Source: Candidatus Francisella endociliophora (GTDB lineage Bacteria > Pseudomonadota > Gammaproteobacteria > Francisellales > Francisellaceae). From it: DNA of 64,000 bases. Below are positions 1-9,005 of the stretch, one piece after another; within the stretch, counting starts at the first letter, position 1; each line of letters begins with the position of its first letter. The stretch is taken from NCBI RefSeq assembly GCF_000764555.1, contig NZ_CP009574.1, forward strand, positions 124,001 through 188,000, given 5' to 3'. The translations under genes and the position numbers were made by a program. The notes under the pieces are model-generated. The model worked only from the letters and a program-made list of their open reading frames with translations. It made no database searches and was not told the DNA's origin.

Positions 1-1194
1 AATGAATTGGAAACTGCTAGACTATTACAGTTAAGTAATGATTTTGAAGGGTCTATAAAGAATTATAATAAAGCCTTAAATTCTGTTGCTAAAAATGAAG
101 GCGAATCTTTAAAACAAGCTAAAAGGATAATTCTAGATAAAAACACTTATAATTATTACGATATTAGAACTGCTTATAATATTCCTGATTATGCAATAAG
201 TTTTTTATATACTTATCAGGCTTTGAATTATTTAAAAACTAATAGTATTAAAGAAGCTCAAAAATCTCTAGATAATTTAGAAATTGCAAAGATATGGGCT
301 GATCAACAAGATATTATCTCTGATGGTATGACATATTTGGCTAGAAAAAGTTTAAAAAGGAATGATATAGTTTCAGAAAACCTAGGTTTAGAGGATTTCA
401 AAAAGTTAAATAAAATGTTGAATTTCTCAGATAGAATTCCTAATGCTTATGGTAATCCTATGAGTTATTATTTGAAGTCTATACTTGATTCAGCTATCTC
501 AAAAGATTATAAGAAATCTATGAAAGACTTAGAAAAAGCACAAAAATATACTGTAGGTAATAGCTATTTAATTCAAAGCCAAAGTGAATATCAAGCAGCT
601 ATTAATAGTGAAACTTCACCTTTTCCTATGGGAATGGGTAGAGTAGTAGTTTTTTATGAACAAGGATTAGTAAATATAAGAAGATCAGCTGAAGCAAATT
701 TAGATTTAGGTGATATCGGTTTAAGGAAAATAAAGTTACCAGTATATAGCACTAACTATAATTTCTTTGATCCAAAAAAAATAACTATTACAGCAGGCAG
801 TCAGGAAGTTGTTGACACTTATACAGAAACTTTGTTAGATGGTACGCTTTTTGCGATGAGATCTCTTATAGAAGCTTATTCCAAAATTGTTACACAAAAT
901 GTTGTGATTGAGGCATTTAAACAAGATATCGATAAAAACTTCTCTTTAGGTGGGGCGCTTGGAAGTACGTTAAAATTTGATTTATCTAAAACAGATCCTA
1001 AAAGAGCAGATTTGAGAAGCTGGCTATTACTTCCAAATAGTGTTGATTTATTTGAACAACAAATTGATAGTGGTAACTATATAATTCAGGTAAATAATAT
1101 TCGTCAAAATATTGAAGTTAAGCAAGGTAAGACTACTTTATTATGGATTGTATCTATTGGTAAGTTTAATAAAGTCTATTACTTTATTATTTAA
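1..1194 (+). CDS. COG3014-family protein, 3' part (5' end outside window)
   Basis: The reading frame is open from base 1, so this is the C-terminal part of a longer protein; an in-frame TTG at base 7 is only an apparent start. The visible ~397 residues are alpha-helical and TPR-like at first. They then carry a segment reading GRVVVFYEQGLVNIRRSAEANL and an ending TLLWIVSIGKF, both of which resemble the COG3014 family of uncharacterised, probably surface or periplasmic proteins. Function is unknown. The last 8 bases overlap the end of the convergent RNase T2 gene. The N-terminus, including any signal peptide or lipobox, cannot be seen. Confidence 0.6.
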   Translation, partial: NELETARLLQLSNDFEGSIKNYNKALNSVAKNEGESLKQAKRIILDKNTYNYYDIRTAYNIPDYAISFLYTYQALNYLKTNSIKEAQKSLDNLEIAKIWADQQDIISDGMTYLARKSLKRNDIVSENLGLEDFKKLNKMLNFSDRIPNAYGNPMSYYLKSILDSAISKDYKKSMKDLEKAQKYTVGNSYLIQSQSEYQAAINSETSPFPMGMGRVVVFYEQGLVNIRRSAEANLDLGDIGLRKIKLPVYSTNYNFFDPKKITITAGSQEVVDTYTETLLDGTLFAMRSLIEAYSKIVTQNVVIEAFKQDIDKNFSLGGALGSTLKFDLSKTDPKRADLRSWLLLPNSVDLFEQQIDSGNYIIQVNNIRQNIEVKQGKTTLLWIVSIGKFNKVYYFII

Positions 1195-1921
1195 GAACTA
1201 TATTATCGCCACAATTTTTGTGTAAATTGTTAGTTGGTATTATATAACTACTTAAATCACTAGGTGTTAAAGTTCTCCACTCATCGTCAGATATATTTTC
1301 AATATTCTTGTTTAGTGTGATTCTTATTTCTTTAATTTTACCTGTTTTATCATTACAGATTAAATCAAAATCATTTTTGTTTTTTCCTTTAAAGTTTTCT
1401 ATAAGTAAGTTATATAAATCCTGTTTTCTAATGCTATCTTTGTTTTCAAGCTTATCTACTAATGATTTTCTAAATGTATCAATCATTTTAGTTTGAACAT
1501 AGAAAAATTCTGGTTGATCCCATGTAAGTTGGCAAGTACCATGTTTATTCCATTCATGTTCAGGCAAACAGAACCCACTTATATCACAGTACTTTGCAGC
1601 AGGTTCATAGTAGTTTAGTAAGAGGTTGTTAAATGAAGAGGGATTGTATTTACTAAATTTTGTATCTATACAGTCACCGTATGTTGTTGAACCATTAACA
1701 TTCGGCCATAAGCCATGTAAAGATACAGCGTAATTATAATCTTTATTTAGCATATTATCTAAGTTTTGACACTCTTGTTTATCTAGGTTTTCGGCACAGA
1801 ATCCAGGAGCCCAAGTTATAGCTAGTTTGTATGTGTCAAACTCTCCTGCTCTTTCTCCATTAGCATATACTGCTGCACTTATGCTCAGTAGAGCAATTGA
1901 CATTGAAACTTTTCTTAGCAT
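1187..1921 (-). CDS. Secreted ribonuclease T2 family protein
   Basis: Endoribonuclease of the T2/RNase I family, expected to cleave RNA in the periplasm or outside the cell via 2',3'-cyclic phosphates. Both catalytic boxes are present: CAS1 as HGLWPN and CAS2 as EHEWNKHGTC, which supply the catalytic histidines. Many cysteines suggest disulfides. The start at 1921 is chosen over the upstream in-frame 1987 because a GAGGAAG ribosome site precedes it and the protein then begins with a signal peptide (MLRKVSMSIALLSISAAVYA). It is convergent with the preceding gene, overlapping by 8 bases, and appears to be a single-gene unit. The role could be nutrient scavenging or envelope stress. Confidence 0.88.
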   Translation of the reverse strand: MLRKVSMSIALLSISAAVYANGERAGEFDTYKLAITWAPGFCAENLDKQECQNLDNMLNKDYNYAVSLHGLWPNVNGSTTYGDCIDTKFSKYNPSSFNNLLLNYYEPAAKYCDISGFCLPEHEWNKHGTCQLTWDQPEFFYVQTKMIDTFRKSLVDKLENKDSIRKQDLYNLLIENFKGKNKNDFDLICNDKTGKIKEIRITLNKNIENISDDEWRTLTPSDLSSYIIPTNNLHKNCGDNIVLK

Positions 1922-2085
1922 ATCTTCCTCTATAATTGTTAATATCAGTTTATAATAAAGTTTTATCATAATTTGAGATGAAAACAAAGTGAGTTTTAAA
2001 ATTTAGTAAGATAAGAGGTAACATAATTTATTTACTCATGACTTCTCAAATGGTATAACTGATTATGTAACTTTGGAGGTGCTTT

Positions 2086-3201
2086 ATGAAAGAGATTATA
2101 ATCTTAGGTGCTGGTAGAGTTGGATCTTTGACTAGTTGTCTACTGGTTGAGAGTGGTGATTATGTAGTACACCTAATTGATAAATTCATTCCAAAAGATA
2201 AACCTAAATTAGAAAAAAATACTAAAAACTTAAAATATGTAGAGTTAGATGCTACAAATCCAGAAGACTTAGAGAGCTACATACACAAGTACAATATTAA
2301 AACTATAGTTTCATGTTTACCGTTCTTTCTTAATAAAGATATTGCCAAATTAGCTGGTGAACTTGAACTTAATTATTTTGATTTAACAGAAGATGTTGAA
2401 GCTACAAATTATATTAAGGATATAGCTAAAAATTCAGGGAATAATTTCTTTGCTCCGCAATGTGGTTTAGCACCAGGATTTATTAGTATTGTATCAAACA
2501 ATTTAATGCAAGAGTTCGAATCAATAGATACTGTACGTATGAGAGTAGGTGCATTACCTTTGAATGTATCAAATGTTTTACAGTATGGTTTAACATGGTC
2601 AACAGAGGGTCTTATAAATGAGTATGCTAAACCTTGTGAAAGTGTAGTTGATGGTAAAAAGCGAACCTTAGCCCCTCTAGCTGATATCGAAGAGATAAAA
2701 ATTGATGGTCTTACTTATGAAGCATTTAACACCTCTGGTGGCATTGGTTCTATGATAGAAACATATGCTGGTAAGGTTAAAAATATTAATTATAAAAGTA
2801 TTCGTCATCCAGGGCATTGCGAGAAAATGAAATTCCTAATGCAAGATATGAAGCTTGGTGAAGATTTAGATACTATGGCTAAAATTATGGATAATGCTAT
2901 ACCTAGGATAAATCAAGATATCGTTTTAATTTACGTGTCTGTAGATGGTATTCGCAAAGGTTTAAAAACAGAACGACACTTTGCACAAAAATATCCATCT
3001 AAGCTTATGTTTGGTAAACATTTTTCAGCATTGCAATTAACAACAGCAACTAGTTTATGTGTCAGTATAGATTTATTATTGAATTCTGATGATGATCCAA
3101 GAGGCTTTATAAACCAAGAGTCAATTTGTTTAAAAGATTTCTATAGTAATAGGTTTGGTCAATATTACAAAGAATCTGGGCTATTAGTTCAAGCAGACTA
3201 A
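2086..3201 (+). CDS. Saccharopine dehydrogenase-family protein, lysine 6-dehydrogenase-like
   Basis: NAD(P)-binding Rossmann protein starting [13 protein letters not shown], followed by a C-terminal domain containing [20 protein letters not shown] and [10 protein letters not shown]. These are blocks I recall from lysine 6-dehydrogenase and saccharopine dehydrogenase-like enzymes. At 371 residues it fits the compact lysine dehydrogenase type. The expected reaction is oxidative deamination of the lysine epsilon-amino group (or saccharopine cleavage), giving 2-aminoadipate semialdehyde. A strong GGAGG site precedes the ATG. It is the first gene of a tight three-gene operon with an ALDH7-type dehydrogenase and a DUF1338 protein, which supports lysine catabolism. 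Substrate is inferred; a general saccharopine dehydrogenase-like role is the alternative. Confidence 0.75.
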   Translation: MKEIIILGAGRVGSLTSCLLVESGDYVVHLIDKFIPKDKPKLEKNTKNLKYVELDATNPEDLESYIHKYNIKTIVSCLPFFLNKDIAKLAGELELNYFDLTEDVEATNYIKDIAKNSGNNFFAPQCGLAPGFISIVSNNLMQEFESIDTVRMRVGALPLNVSNVLQYGLTWSTEGLINEYAKPCESVVDGKKRTLAPLADIEEIKIDGLTYEAFNTSGGIGSMIETYAGKVKNINYKSIRHPGHCEKMKFLMQDMKLGEDLDTMAKIMDNAIPRINQDIVLIYVSVDGIRKGLKTERHFAQKYPSKLMFGKHFSALQLTTATSLCVSIDLLLNSDDDPRGFINQESICLKDFYSNRFGQYYKESGLLVQAD

Positions 3202-3217
3202 TAAAATAGGAGAGTAT

Positions 3218-4708
3218 ATGAATATTTTGAAAGAGTTAAACTTAGAGCAATATACTATCAATGAAGCAAATAATACTATAGAAACTTTTAATCCAGCGAC
3301 TGGCGAGTTAATAGCAAAAGTTAAAAATCAAAATGTAGCTGATATGCAAAGTGCTATTACAAATGCTAATAAAGTTGCTAAACAATGGTGTCAAGTTCCA
3401 GCACCTCAAAGAGGAGAGCTAGTTAGGCTAATTGGTGAAGAATTACGCAAGAATAAAGATTATCTTGGAAGTTTAGTATCTCTAGAAATGGGTAAATCTA
3501 AACAAGAAGGTCATGGTGAAGTTCAAGAGATGATTGATATGGCTGATTTTGCAGTTGGCCAATCTCGTATGCTATATGGTGTTATGATGAACTCTGAACG
3601 TAACAATCATCGTATGTATGAACAATGGCATCCTTTGGGAGTTGTTGGTGTAATTTCTGCATTTAACTTTCCTGTTGCTGTATGGTCATGGAATGCTTTT
3701 TTAGCTGTAATTTGTGGTAATACTGTAGTTTGGAAACCTTCTGAAAAAACTCCATTATGTTCTCTAGCTATTCAGAATATCTGTCAAAAGGTAATTGAGA
3801 AAAATGATTATCCAAATGTTTTTTATACTGTAATTTCTGATGAGATTGAAGTATCAAAGACTCTAGTTAATGATGAAAGAGTAAACTTAGTATCTTTCAC
3901 AGGCTCTACAAAAGTCGGTCAAGATGTTGGTCAGCAAGTTGCTAAGAGATTTGGTAAGTCGATCTTAGAATTAGGCGGTAATAATGCAACCATAATTGAT
4001 GAAATTGCTAATCTGAAATTAGCCATTCCTGCCGCTGTATTTGGAGCTGTTGGTACTGCTGGACAAAGATGTACATCTCTTCGTAGACTTTTTGTGCATA
4101 AATCAATTTATGATTTAGTTAAAGAAAAAATGGTTAATGCTTATAAACAAATAAAAGTTGGAGATCCTCTAGATCAGAATAATCTTATGGGGCCTCTTAT
4201 TGATAAGGCATCAGTTGATAACTTTTCTAAAACTGTGAATGAAGCAGTTAAGCAGGGCGGTAAAGTTTTAACTGGTGGTAAGAAAATAGAAAAAGAAGGA
4301 TTTTTTGTAGAACCAACAATTATTGAGGCTCAAGTTGATATGCAAATAGTTGGCGAAGAAAATTTTTGTCCAATCTTATATTTGATGCCTTTTGAGACTA
4401 TTGATGAAGCTATTGAGTTAAATAATTCTGTTAAGTATGGTTTGTCAAGTTCAATATTTACCGATAACCTTCAAAATGCTGAGAAATTTTTATCAAGCTT
4501 GGGGAGTGATTGTGGTATTGCAAATGTAAATATTGGAACCTCCGGTGCTGAGATTGGTGGTGCATTTGGTGGTGAGAAACATACTGGTGGTGGTAGAGAA
4601 GCTGGTTCAGATGCTTGGAAAGCATATATGCGTAGACAAACTACCACGATAAACTATGGTAAAGATTTACCATTAGCACAAGGTATTAAATTTAATCTGG
4701 AGGAGTGA
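3218..4708 (+). CDS. ALDH7-type aldehyde dehydrogenase (2-aminoadipate semialdehyde / piperideine-6-carboxylate dehydrogenase)
   Basis: Full-length 496-residue NAD(P)-dependent aldehyde dehydrogenase. It shows the FTGSTKVG cofactor region, the ELGGNNA glutamate motif and the catalytic cysteine in [16 protein letters not shown]; this last block is typical of the antiquitin (ALDH7) subfamily. Family members oxidise 2-aminoadipate semialdehyde, in equilibrium with piperideine-6-carboxylate, to 2-aminoadipate. It lies 16 bases after the lysine dehydrogenase-like gene and 3 bases before the DUF1338 gene, so the three are almost certainly co-transcribed. An AGGAGAG site precedes the ATG. ALDH7 assignment is fairly secure; the exact substrate is inferred from context. 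Confidence 0.87.
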   Translation: MNILKELNLEQYTINEANNTIETFNPATGELIAKVKNQNVADMQSAITNANKVAKQWCQVPAPQRGELVRLIGEELRKNKDYLGSLVSLEMGKSKQEGHGEVQEMIDMADFAVGQSRMLYGVMMNSERNNHRMYEQWHPLGVVGVISAFNFPVAVWSWNAFLAVICGNTVVWKPSEKTPLCSLAIQNICQKVIEKNDYPNVFYTVISDEIEVSKTLVNDERVNLVSFTGSTKVGQDVGQQVAKRFGKSILELGGNNATIIDEIANLKLAIPAAVFGAVGTAGQRCTSLRRLFVHKSIYDLVKEKMVNAYKQIKVGDPLDQNNLMGPLIDKASVDNFSKTVNEAVKQGGKVLTGGKKIEKEGFFVEPTIIEAQVDMQIVGEENFCPILYLMPFETIDEAIELNNSVKYGLSSSIFTDNLQNAEKFLSSLGSDCGIANVNIGTSGAEIGGAFGGEKHTGGGREAGSDAWKAYMRRQTTTINYGKDLPLAQGIKFNLEE

Positions 4709-4711
4709 TTT

Positions 4712-5521
4712 ATGAGTGTTAAGATTTTAGATAAACTCTGGGAACAATATATCAAAGCGAACCCTCATGTTAAACAAGTTTATGATTCTTTTGTGGAAGA
4801 GGGTGAAAAGCCTATCAATGATCACATCGCACTAAGAACTTTAGATGATCCTAAAGTAGATATAAATGTACTATCAAAGCCTTTTATAGATATTGGCTAT
4901 AAAGTATGTGGGCATTATGATTTTAAAGTTAAGAAGCTAAAGGCTATACATCTTGAGCATAGTGATCACATGCAGCCTAAGATATTTATTAGTCAGCTTT
5001 TAGTTGAAGAGTTTAGCCCATTTTTGCAAAAAACTTTGAAAGCTTATGTTGAAGCAATACCTAGTCGTTTATTAAAAGATCTAGAAGTTTTATTAACATC
5101 TGGTGCAAGTTGGAGTTTTATAAGCTATAAGACTTATCAGAAACTTTTAGAAGAGTCTGAATATGCAGCTTGGTTTTATGTTTTTGGATTTAGAGCAAAT
5201 CATTTTACTGTTTTTATTAATGATTTAAAAAACTTTAATGAAGTTGCAGAAGTTAATAATTTTCTTAAGTTAAACGGTTTTATTTTAAATACTTCTGGAG
5301 GTGAAATTAAAGGAACACCTGCAGATTATTTAGAACAATCAAGTACAGTTTCAGGGAAGTCTGAAGTTAAATTTATCGAGGGTAAAAAAGAAATTCCTTG
5401 TTGCTATTATGAGTTTGCGAAGCGGTACCCTGATCAAAATGGTAAGTTATATCAAGGTTTTGTAGCAAAATCAGCAGATAAAATATTTGAGAGTACAAAT
5501 ACTAATTCTAACGCTAGATAA
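4712..5521 (+). CDS. DUF1338 protein, putative 2-oxoadipate dioxygenase/decarboxylase (HglS-like, short form)
   Basis: DUF1338 (YdcJ/HglS-type) protein of 269 residues. The characterised member HglS of Pseudomonas putida converts 2-oxoadipate to 2-hydroxyglutarate with Fe(II) and O2 but is much longer, so this is a short-form relative. Candidate metal ligands are His38 (in NDHIALRT), His164 (in ANHFTVF) and Glu234 (in YYEFAKR), which fit a two-His-one-Glu pattern. It begins 3 bases after the ALDH7 gene with a GGAGGAG site and closes the operon. In this context it would act after transamination of 2-aminoadipate; no aminotransferase is encoded here. Catalytic activity is inferred from family and neighbours. 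Confidence 0.72.
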   Translation: MSVKILDKLWEQYIKANPHVKQVYDSFVEEGEKPINDHIALRTLDDPKVDINVLSKPFIDIGYKVCGHYDFKVKKLKAIHLEHSDHMQPKIFISQLLVEEFSPFLQKTLKAYVEAIPSRLLKDLEVLLTSGASWSFISYKTYQKLLEESEYAAWFYVFGFRANHFTVFINDLKNFNEVAEVNNFLKLNGFILNTSGGEIKGTPADYLEQSSTVSGKSEVKFIEGKKEIPCCYYEFAKRYPDQNGKLYQGFVAKSADKIFESTNTNSNAR

Positions 5522-5549
5522 ATTTCAAAAATAGATTTTCTTTGATATT

Positions 5550-5570
5550 ATATACCCTATATGGGTATAT
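5550..5570 (+). promoter_or_regulatory. CsoR-type operator/promoter of copper module 1
   Basis: Perfect inverted repeat with 8-bp arms ATATACCC and GGGTATAT around a 5-bp centre, directly upstream of the csoR-like gene. CsoR operators characteristically have ATACCC...GGGTAT arms. A plausible sigma-70 promoter, TTGATA (5542-5547) and TATATT (5566-5571) with 18-bp spacing, brackets it, so a bound repressor would block RNA polymerase. This would place the start site very close to the ribosome site. A closely matching 21-bp site precedes the second module. Confidence 0.8.
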
Positions 5571-5583
5571 TTTGGAGAGGGAA

Positions 5584-5856
5584 ATGTCTAATCCTTGTCA
5601 TAAAAAACAGCTAGGTAGATTAAACAGAGTCGCTGGTCAAGTTGAAGCAATCAAGAATATGATAGAGAGTGAACGCTATTGTGTAGATATTATTACACAA
5701 ATAAAAGCAGCTCGTAGTGCTTTGAAATCTATTGAGTTAGCAATCTTAGAAACACATATGCGATCTTGTTTAGAGAAATCTTGTCATCAAGATGCTGATA
5801 TACCTTTAGACCAAAGAATATCAGAGTTAATGAAGCTACTTAAAAAATACGAGTAA
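5584..5856 (+). CDS. csoR: CsoR-family copper-sensing transcriptional repressor (copy 1)
   Basis: Small all-helical DUF156 repressor of 90 residues. Taking the start at 5584 (GGAGAGGG ribosome site just upstream), the Cu(I) ligand triad is Cys33, His58 and Cys62. The 25- and 4-residue spacing matches CsoR's Cys-His-Cys site and differs from RcnR or FrmR types. An extra Cys-His pair near the N-terminus (PCHKK) may add a ligand. The upstream in-frame start at 5542 lies in the promoter/operator and is rejected. It leads an operon with the Grx-MauE fusion and the multicopper oxidase. CsoR repressors release DNA on binding Cu(I), so autoregulation is expected. Confidence 0.87.
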   Translation: MSNPCHKKQLGRLNRVAGQVEAIKNMIESERYCVDIITQIKAARSALKSIELAILETHMRSCLEKSCHQDADIPLDQRISELMKLLKKYE

Positions 5857-5866
5857 GGAGAGATTA

Positions 5867-6598
5867 ATGAGTAAACCACAAGCAACTATTTATAGAATGG
5901 TTACAGATAAACATATATGTCCCTTTGGCATTAAAGCGAAGGATTTATTAAGACGTAAAGGTTATTCAATAAAAGATATTCATCTTAAAAACAAACAAGA
6001 GACAGATGATTTTAAAACTAAGCAGAATGTAAAAACTACACCTCAGATATTTATAGGTGAAGATAGAATAGGAGGTTATGATGATTTACTTGGTTTTTTT
6101 GATTTAGCAAAAGACAAAAAAGAAAAATCTTATAAGCCAGTGTTAGCTGTCTTTGCAATGACTTTTTTATTAGCACTAGCATTTAGTTATTTTACATTAG
6201 GTAATGTTTTTGATTTGTTAGTTATAAAACTATTCATGGGCTTAAGTATTTCTTTCTTAGCAACATTGAAACTCCAAAATTTAGATAGCTTTTCAAATCA
6301 ATTTATTACTTATGATTTATTAGCGATGAGATATGTACGATATTCATATATTTATCCATTTGCCGAAGCTTTTGTTGGGATATGTATAGTTGCATCAATC
6401 TTTAGTTATTTAGCAACCATAATAGCTATTGTAATTGGTCTGATTGGAGCTGTTTCTGTATTTTATGCTGTATATATCCAAAAACGTGATTTGAAATGTG
6501 CATGTGTTGGAGGAGATAGTAATGTACCTCTTGGATTTTTATCATTAACTGAAAATATAATGATGATCGCTATGGGTATTTGGATGTTATTTTTATAA
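5867..6598 (+). CDS. Glutaredoxin-MauE/DoxX-like membrane fusion protein (copy 1)
   Basis: Two-part protein of 243 residues. Residues ~1-85 form a glutaredoxin domain with a single active-site cysteine in CPFG (Cys18) and the substrate-groove motif TTPQIFIG...GGYDDL. Residues ~95-243 are a four-helix membrane domain of the MauE/DoxX redox-associated type, with a CACVGG motif between the last helices. It sits 10 bases after csoR and 11 before the multicopper oxidase. A plausible but unproven role is passing thiol electrons across the inner membrane, for example to keep a copper protein reduced. The monothiol glutaredoxin plus membrane CxC could form a relay. The function of this fusion is not one I recognise. 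Confidence 0.78.
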   Translation: MSKPQATIYRMVTDKHICPFGIKAKDLLRRKGYSIKDIHLKNKQETDDFKTKQNVKTTPQIFIGEDRIGGYDDLLGFFDLAKDKKEKSYKPVLAVFAMTFLLALAFSYFTLGNVFDLLVIKLFMGLSISFLATLKLQNLDSFSNQFITYDLLAMRYVRYSYIYPFAEAFVGICIVASIFSYLATIIAIVIGLIGAVSVFYAVYIQKRDLKCACVGGDSNVPLGFLSLTENIMMIAMGIWMLFL

Positions 6599-6609
6599 AG
6601 GTTATATAA

Positions 6610-8019
6610 ATGAAACAAAAAACTAGAATAATTATGTTAATCGCTTTTATAACATTAGCATCTATAGTAGCTATTTATTCTTACACAAACAGCAATACTA
6701 CAGAGTTATTCGTTATAGATAAGAATATAAAAGTAGATGGAAAAAATGTATCTGTAAATACGATAGAACAGCCAGATGGTACATGGGGTTATTATGCAAC
6801 AGTTGGTGATGAGTTTAATGTTACTGTCAAAAATAAACTAAAAGAGCCTGTTGTCTTACATTGGCATGGTTTATTATTACCGAACAAAGATGATGGTACA
6901 GAATTAACACAAGACTATATTAAACCTAATAATTCTTATTCTTATAAATTTAAATTAAATCAAAGCGGAACCTTTTGGATGCATTCTCATTATGGCTTTC
7001 AAGAGCAAAACTATGTAGAAGCTCCTCTCATAGTTTATCCAAAAAATTATAATAACAAAAATGATATCATTGTGATGTTTCAGGATTTCAGTTTTAAGAA
7101 ACCCGAAAAGATAATGCAAGATCTAAAACATAATAATGGTAGTAATCATCACATGCATCATATGCATAAGGGTGCTATGGCTATGAAACTAAATATGCAG
7201 ATGGATTTAAATGATGTTGAATATGATAGCTTTTTAACTAATTATAAAACAGACGATAATCCTGAAATTAAAGATGTAATTCCTGATCAAACATATAGAT
7301 TAAGATTTATAAATGGCTCAGCATCGACAAATTTTTGGATAAACTTAGGTGATTTAAAGGGTATGGTTGTTGCTGTGGATGGTGTAGATGTTAAACCTTA
7401 TCAAAGTAATATCTTTCAGTTAGCAATTGCTCAAAGAATGGATATTGAAGTTACACTTCCTAAGACAGGAGTTTTTCCTATTATAGGTCAGGTTGAGGGG
7501 CAGAAAAAACAAACTGGACTTATCTTAACTACCAATAAAAGTAATAAAGATCTTAAAATTTCTAAAGAAGCAAGTACCGATTTAGGAGCTTTTAATTATA
7601 AACAACTAGAGAAGTTACATCCTAAAAAAGATTCTATTAAAATAGATAATGTTGAAAAAACTATAGATTTAAAGCTAACAGGCAATATGAAAGATTATGT
7701 TTGGAAAATTAATAATCAAACATGGCCGAATGTCACTCCTATAGAATTAAAACATGGTAAGACATATTTCTTTGAGATTCAAAATGAAACAGGTATGTCA
7801 CATCCTATACATATTCATGGTCATGACTTTAAAGTTGTTAAAATTAACGGAAAATCTATAAATGATGGAGTTATTAGAGATACGTTATATGTAGAGCCTA
7901 AATCAACTATAACAATAGCATTAAAATCAGATGCAATTGGAAAATGGTTTATACATTGTCATATGCTTTATCACATGCATTCAGGAATGATGACTTTTAT
8001 TGAAACTAAAAAAGATTAA
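6610..8019 (+). CDS. Multicopper oxidase (copy 1)
   Basis: CueO/CopA-like cuproxidase of 469 residues, with an N-terminal hydrophobic anchor (residues ~5-25) that places it on the periplasmic side. All four copper-binding blocks are present: HWHG (84-87), HSHYG (125-129), HPIHIHGH (398-405) and HCHMLYHMHSGM (from 449). Together they form the type 1 and trinuclear type 2/3 centres. A His/Met-rich stretch at ~180-198 probably binds Cu(I) substrate. It is the last gene of copper module 1. The expected role is oxidation of toxic Cu(I) to Cu(II). Unlike module 2, no efflux genes follow. Confidence 0.9.
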   Translation: MKQKTRIIMLIAFITLASIVAIYSYTNSNTTELFVIDKNIKVDGKNVSVNTIEQPDGTWGYYATVGDEFNVTVKNKLKEPVVLHWHGLLLPNKDDGTELTQDYIKPNNSYSYKFKLNQSGTFWMHSHYGFQEQNYVEAPLIVYPKNYNNKNDIIVMFQDFSFKKPEKIMQDLKHNNGSNHHMHHMHKGAMAMKLNMQMDLNDVEYDSFLTNYKTDDNPEIKDVIPDQTYRLRFINGSASTNFWINLGDLKGMVVAVDGVDVKPYQSNIFQLAIAQRMDIEVTLPKTGVFPIIGQVEGQKKQTGLILTTNKSNKDLKISKEASTDLGAFNYKQLEKLHPKKDSIKIDNVEKTIDLKLTGNMKDYVWKINNQTWPNVTPIELKHGKTYFFEIQNETGMSHPIHIHGHDFKVVKINGKSINDGVIRDTLYVEPKSTITIALKSDAIGKWFIHCHMLYHMHSGMMTFIETKKD

Positions 8020-8026
8020 GATGTTT

Positions 8027-8896
8027 CTAATGGTTTTCAGAAATTATCTTAGCAATTTTTGCAAATAAATCTTCGTATACAGAACTTTTACGCATAACTA
8101 AATCGATTTCACGATAAAAATCAGCATTATCAATATCTATATATTTAACATTCTCTGTCTTAGTACAAGCGATTTTAGGCACTAAAGTTATACCCTCATC
8201 TATAGATACCATTTGTCTTAGAGTCTCTAAACTACTACCTTTAAAATCATTATTATTAAAATCACTTAGAGCACAAAGTTTTAATGTTTGATCTCTAAGA
8301 CAATGACCTTCATCTAACATCATTAAATTCTCTTTAACAAGCTCAGTTACACAAATTTTTTTATTTTTTGCTATAGGATTTGATTTTGATACAGCAGCGT
8401 AGAATCTATCATCAAAGACCTTTTTTCTTTCAAACTGGTAATTATCCGTAGGAGTTGCTAAAAAAGCAAAATCAAGTTTACCTTGGTTAAGCATATCGAC
8501 AAGAATATCAGTTTTTTCTTCTACTACTGATATGCTTATATTTGGAATCTCTTTTTTTATGATAGGTAAGACTTTAGGCATTAAATATGGGCATAAAGTA
8601 GGAAACGCACCGATTGAAATACTTAATTTACCATTATCTAGTAGTAGGTCAGAGATTCTTTTTAGATTGTTGACTTCATCAAGAATTTTATATGCTTGAT
8701 TGACAATCTTCATGCCAGATTTTGTTATTAATACTTGCTTTGTGCCTCTTTCAAATATCTGAATACCTATAAACTCTTCAAATTTTTTTATCTGCATACT
8801 AAGAGCAGGCTGGCTAACAAAACATCTTTCTGATGCTGTAATAAAACTTTTGGTTTCATATACTGCTATGATATATTCAAGAGTGCGGGTATTCAT
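8027..8896 (-). CDS. oxyR: OxyR-type LysR-family hydrogen peroxide sensor
   Basis: LysR-type regulator with an N-terminal winged HTH (SERCFVSQPALSMQIKKFE). In the effector domain, GHCLRDQ and a second Cys 9 residues later (KLC) reproduce the OxyR redox pair equivalent to E. coli Cys199/Cys208, and SSLETLRQMV follows as in OxyR. The start at 8896 (MNTRTLEYII) is preferred over an upstream in-frame start at 8977 because it gives the usual LysR N-terminus of about 290 residues. It is divergent from the peroxiredoxin gene, the arrangement expected if OxyR controls both promoters in the 109-bp gap. Confidence 0.9.
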   Translation of the reverse strand: MNTRTLEYIIAVYETKSFITASERCFVSQPALSMQIKKFEEFIGIQIFERGTKQVLITKSGMKIVNQAYKILDEVNNLKRISDLLLDNGKLSISIGAFPTLCPYLMPKVLPIIKKEIPNISISVVEEKTDILVDMLNQGKLDFAFLATPTDNYQFERKKVFDDRFYAAVSKSNPIAKNKKICVTELVKENLMMLDEGHCLRDQTLKLCALSDFNNNDFKGSSLETLRQMVSIDEGITLVPKIACTKTENVKYIDIDNADFYREIDLVMRKSSVYEDLFAKIAKIISENH

Positions 8897-9005
8897 ATAA
8901 GTAAAGCTTATAGTGCGTATAATTATTATATATTTTAAATTATGTGTAATATTAATACAATAGATCACATAGAACATTGATTTAACAAAAAATAAGGAGT
9001 TAGAA

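Noticed and set aside
1988-2085. Possible lysine riboswitch before the lysine-catabolic operon
   Set aside because: The gap is under 100 bases and shows none of the conserved lysine-aptamer blocks.
5542-5583. Upstream in-frame start for csoR copy 1
   Set aside because: It would place coding sequence over the promoter and operator; the ATG at 5584 has a good ribosome site.
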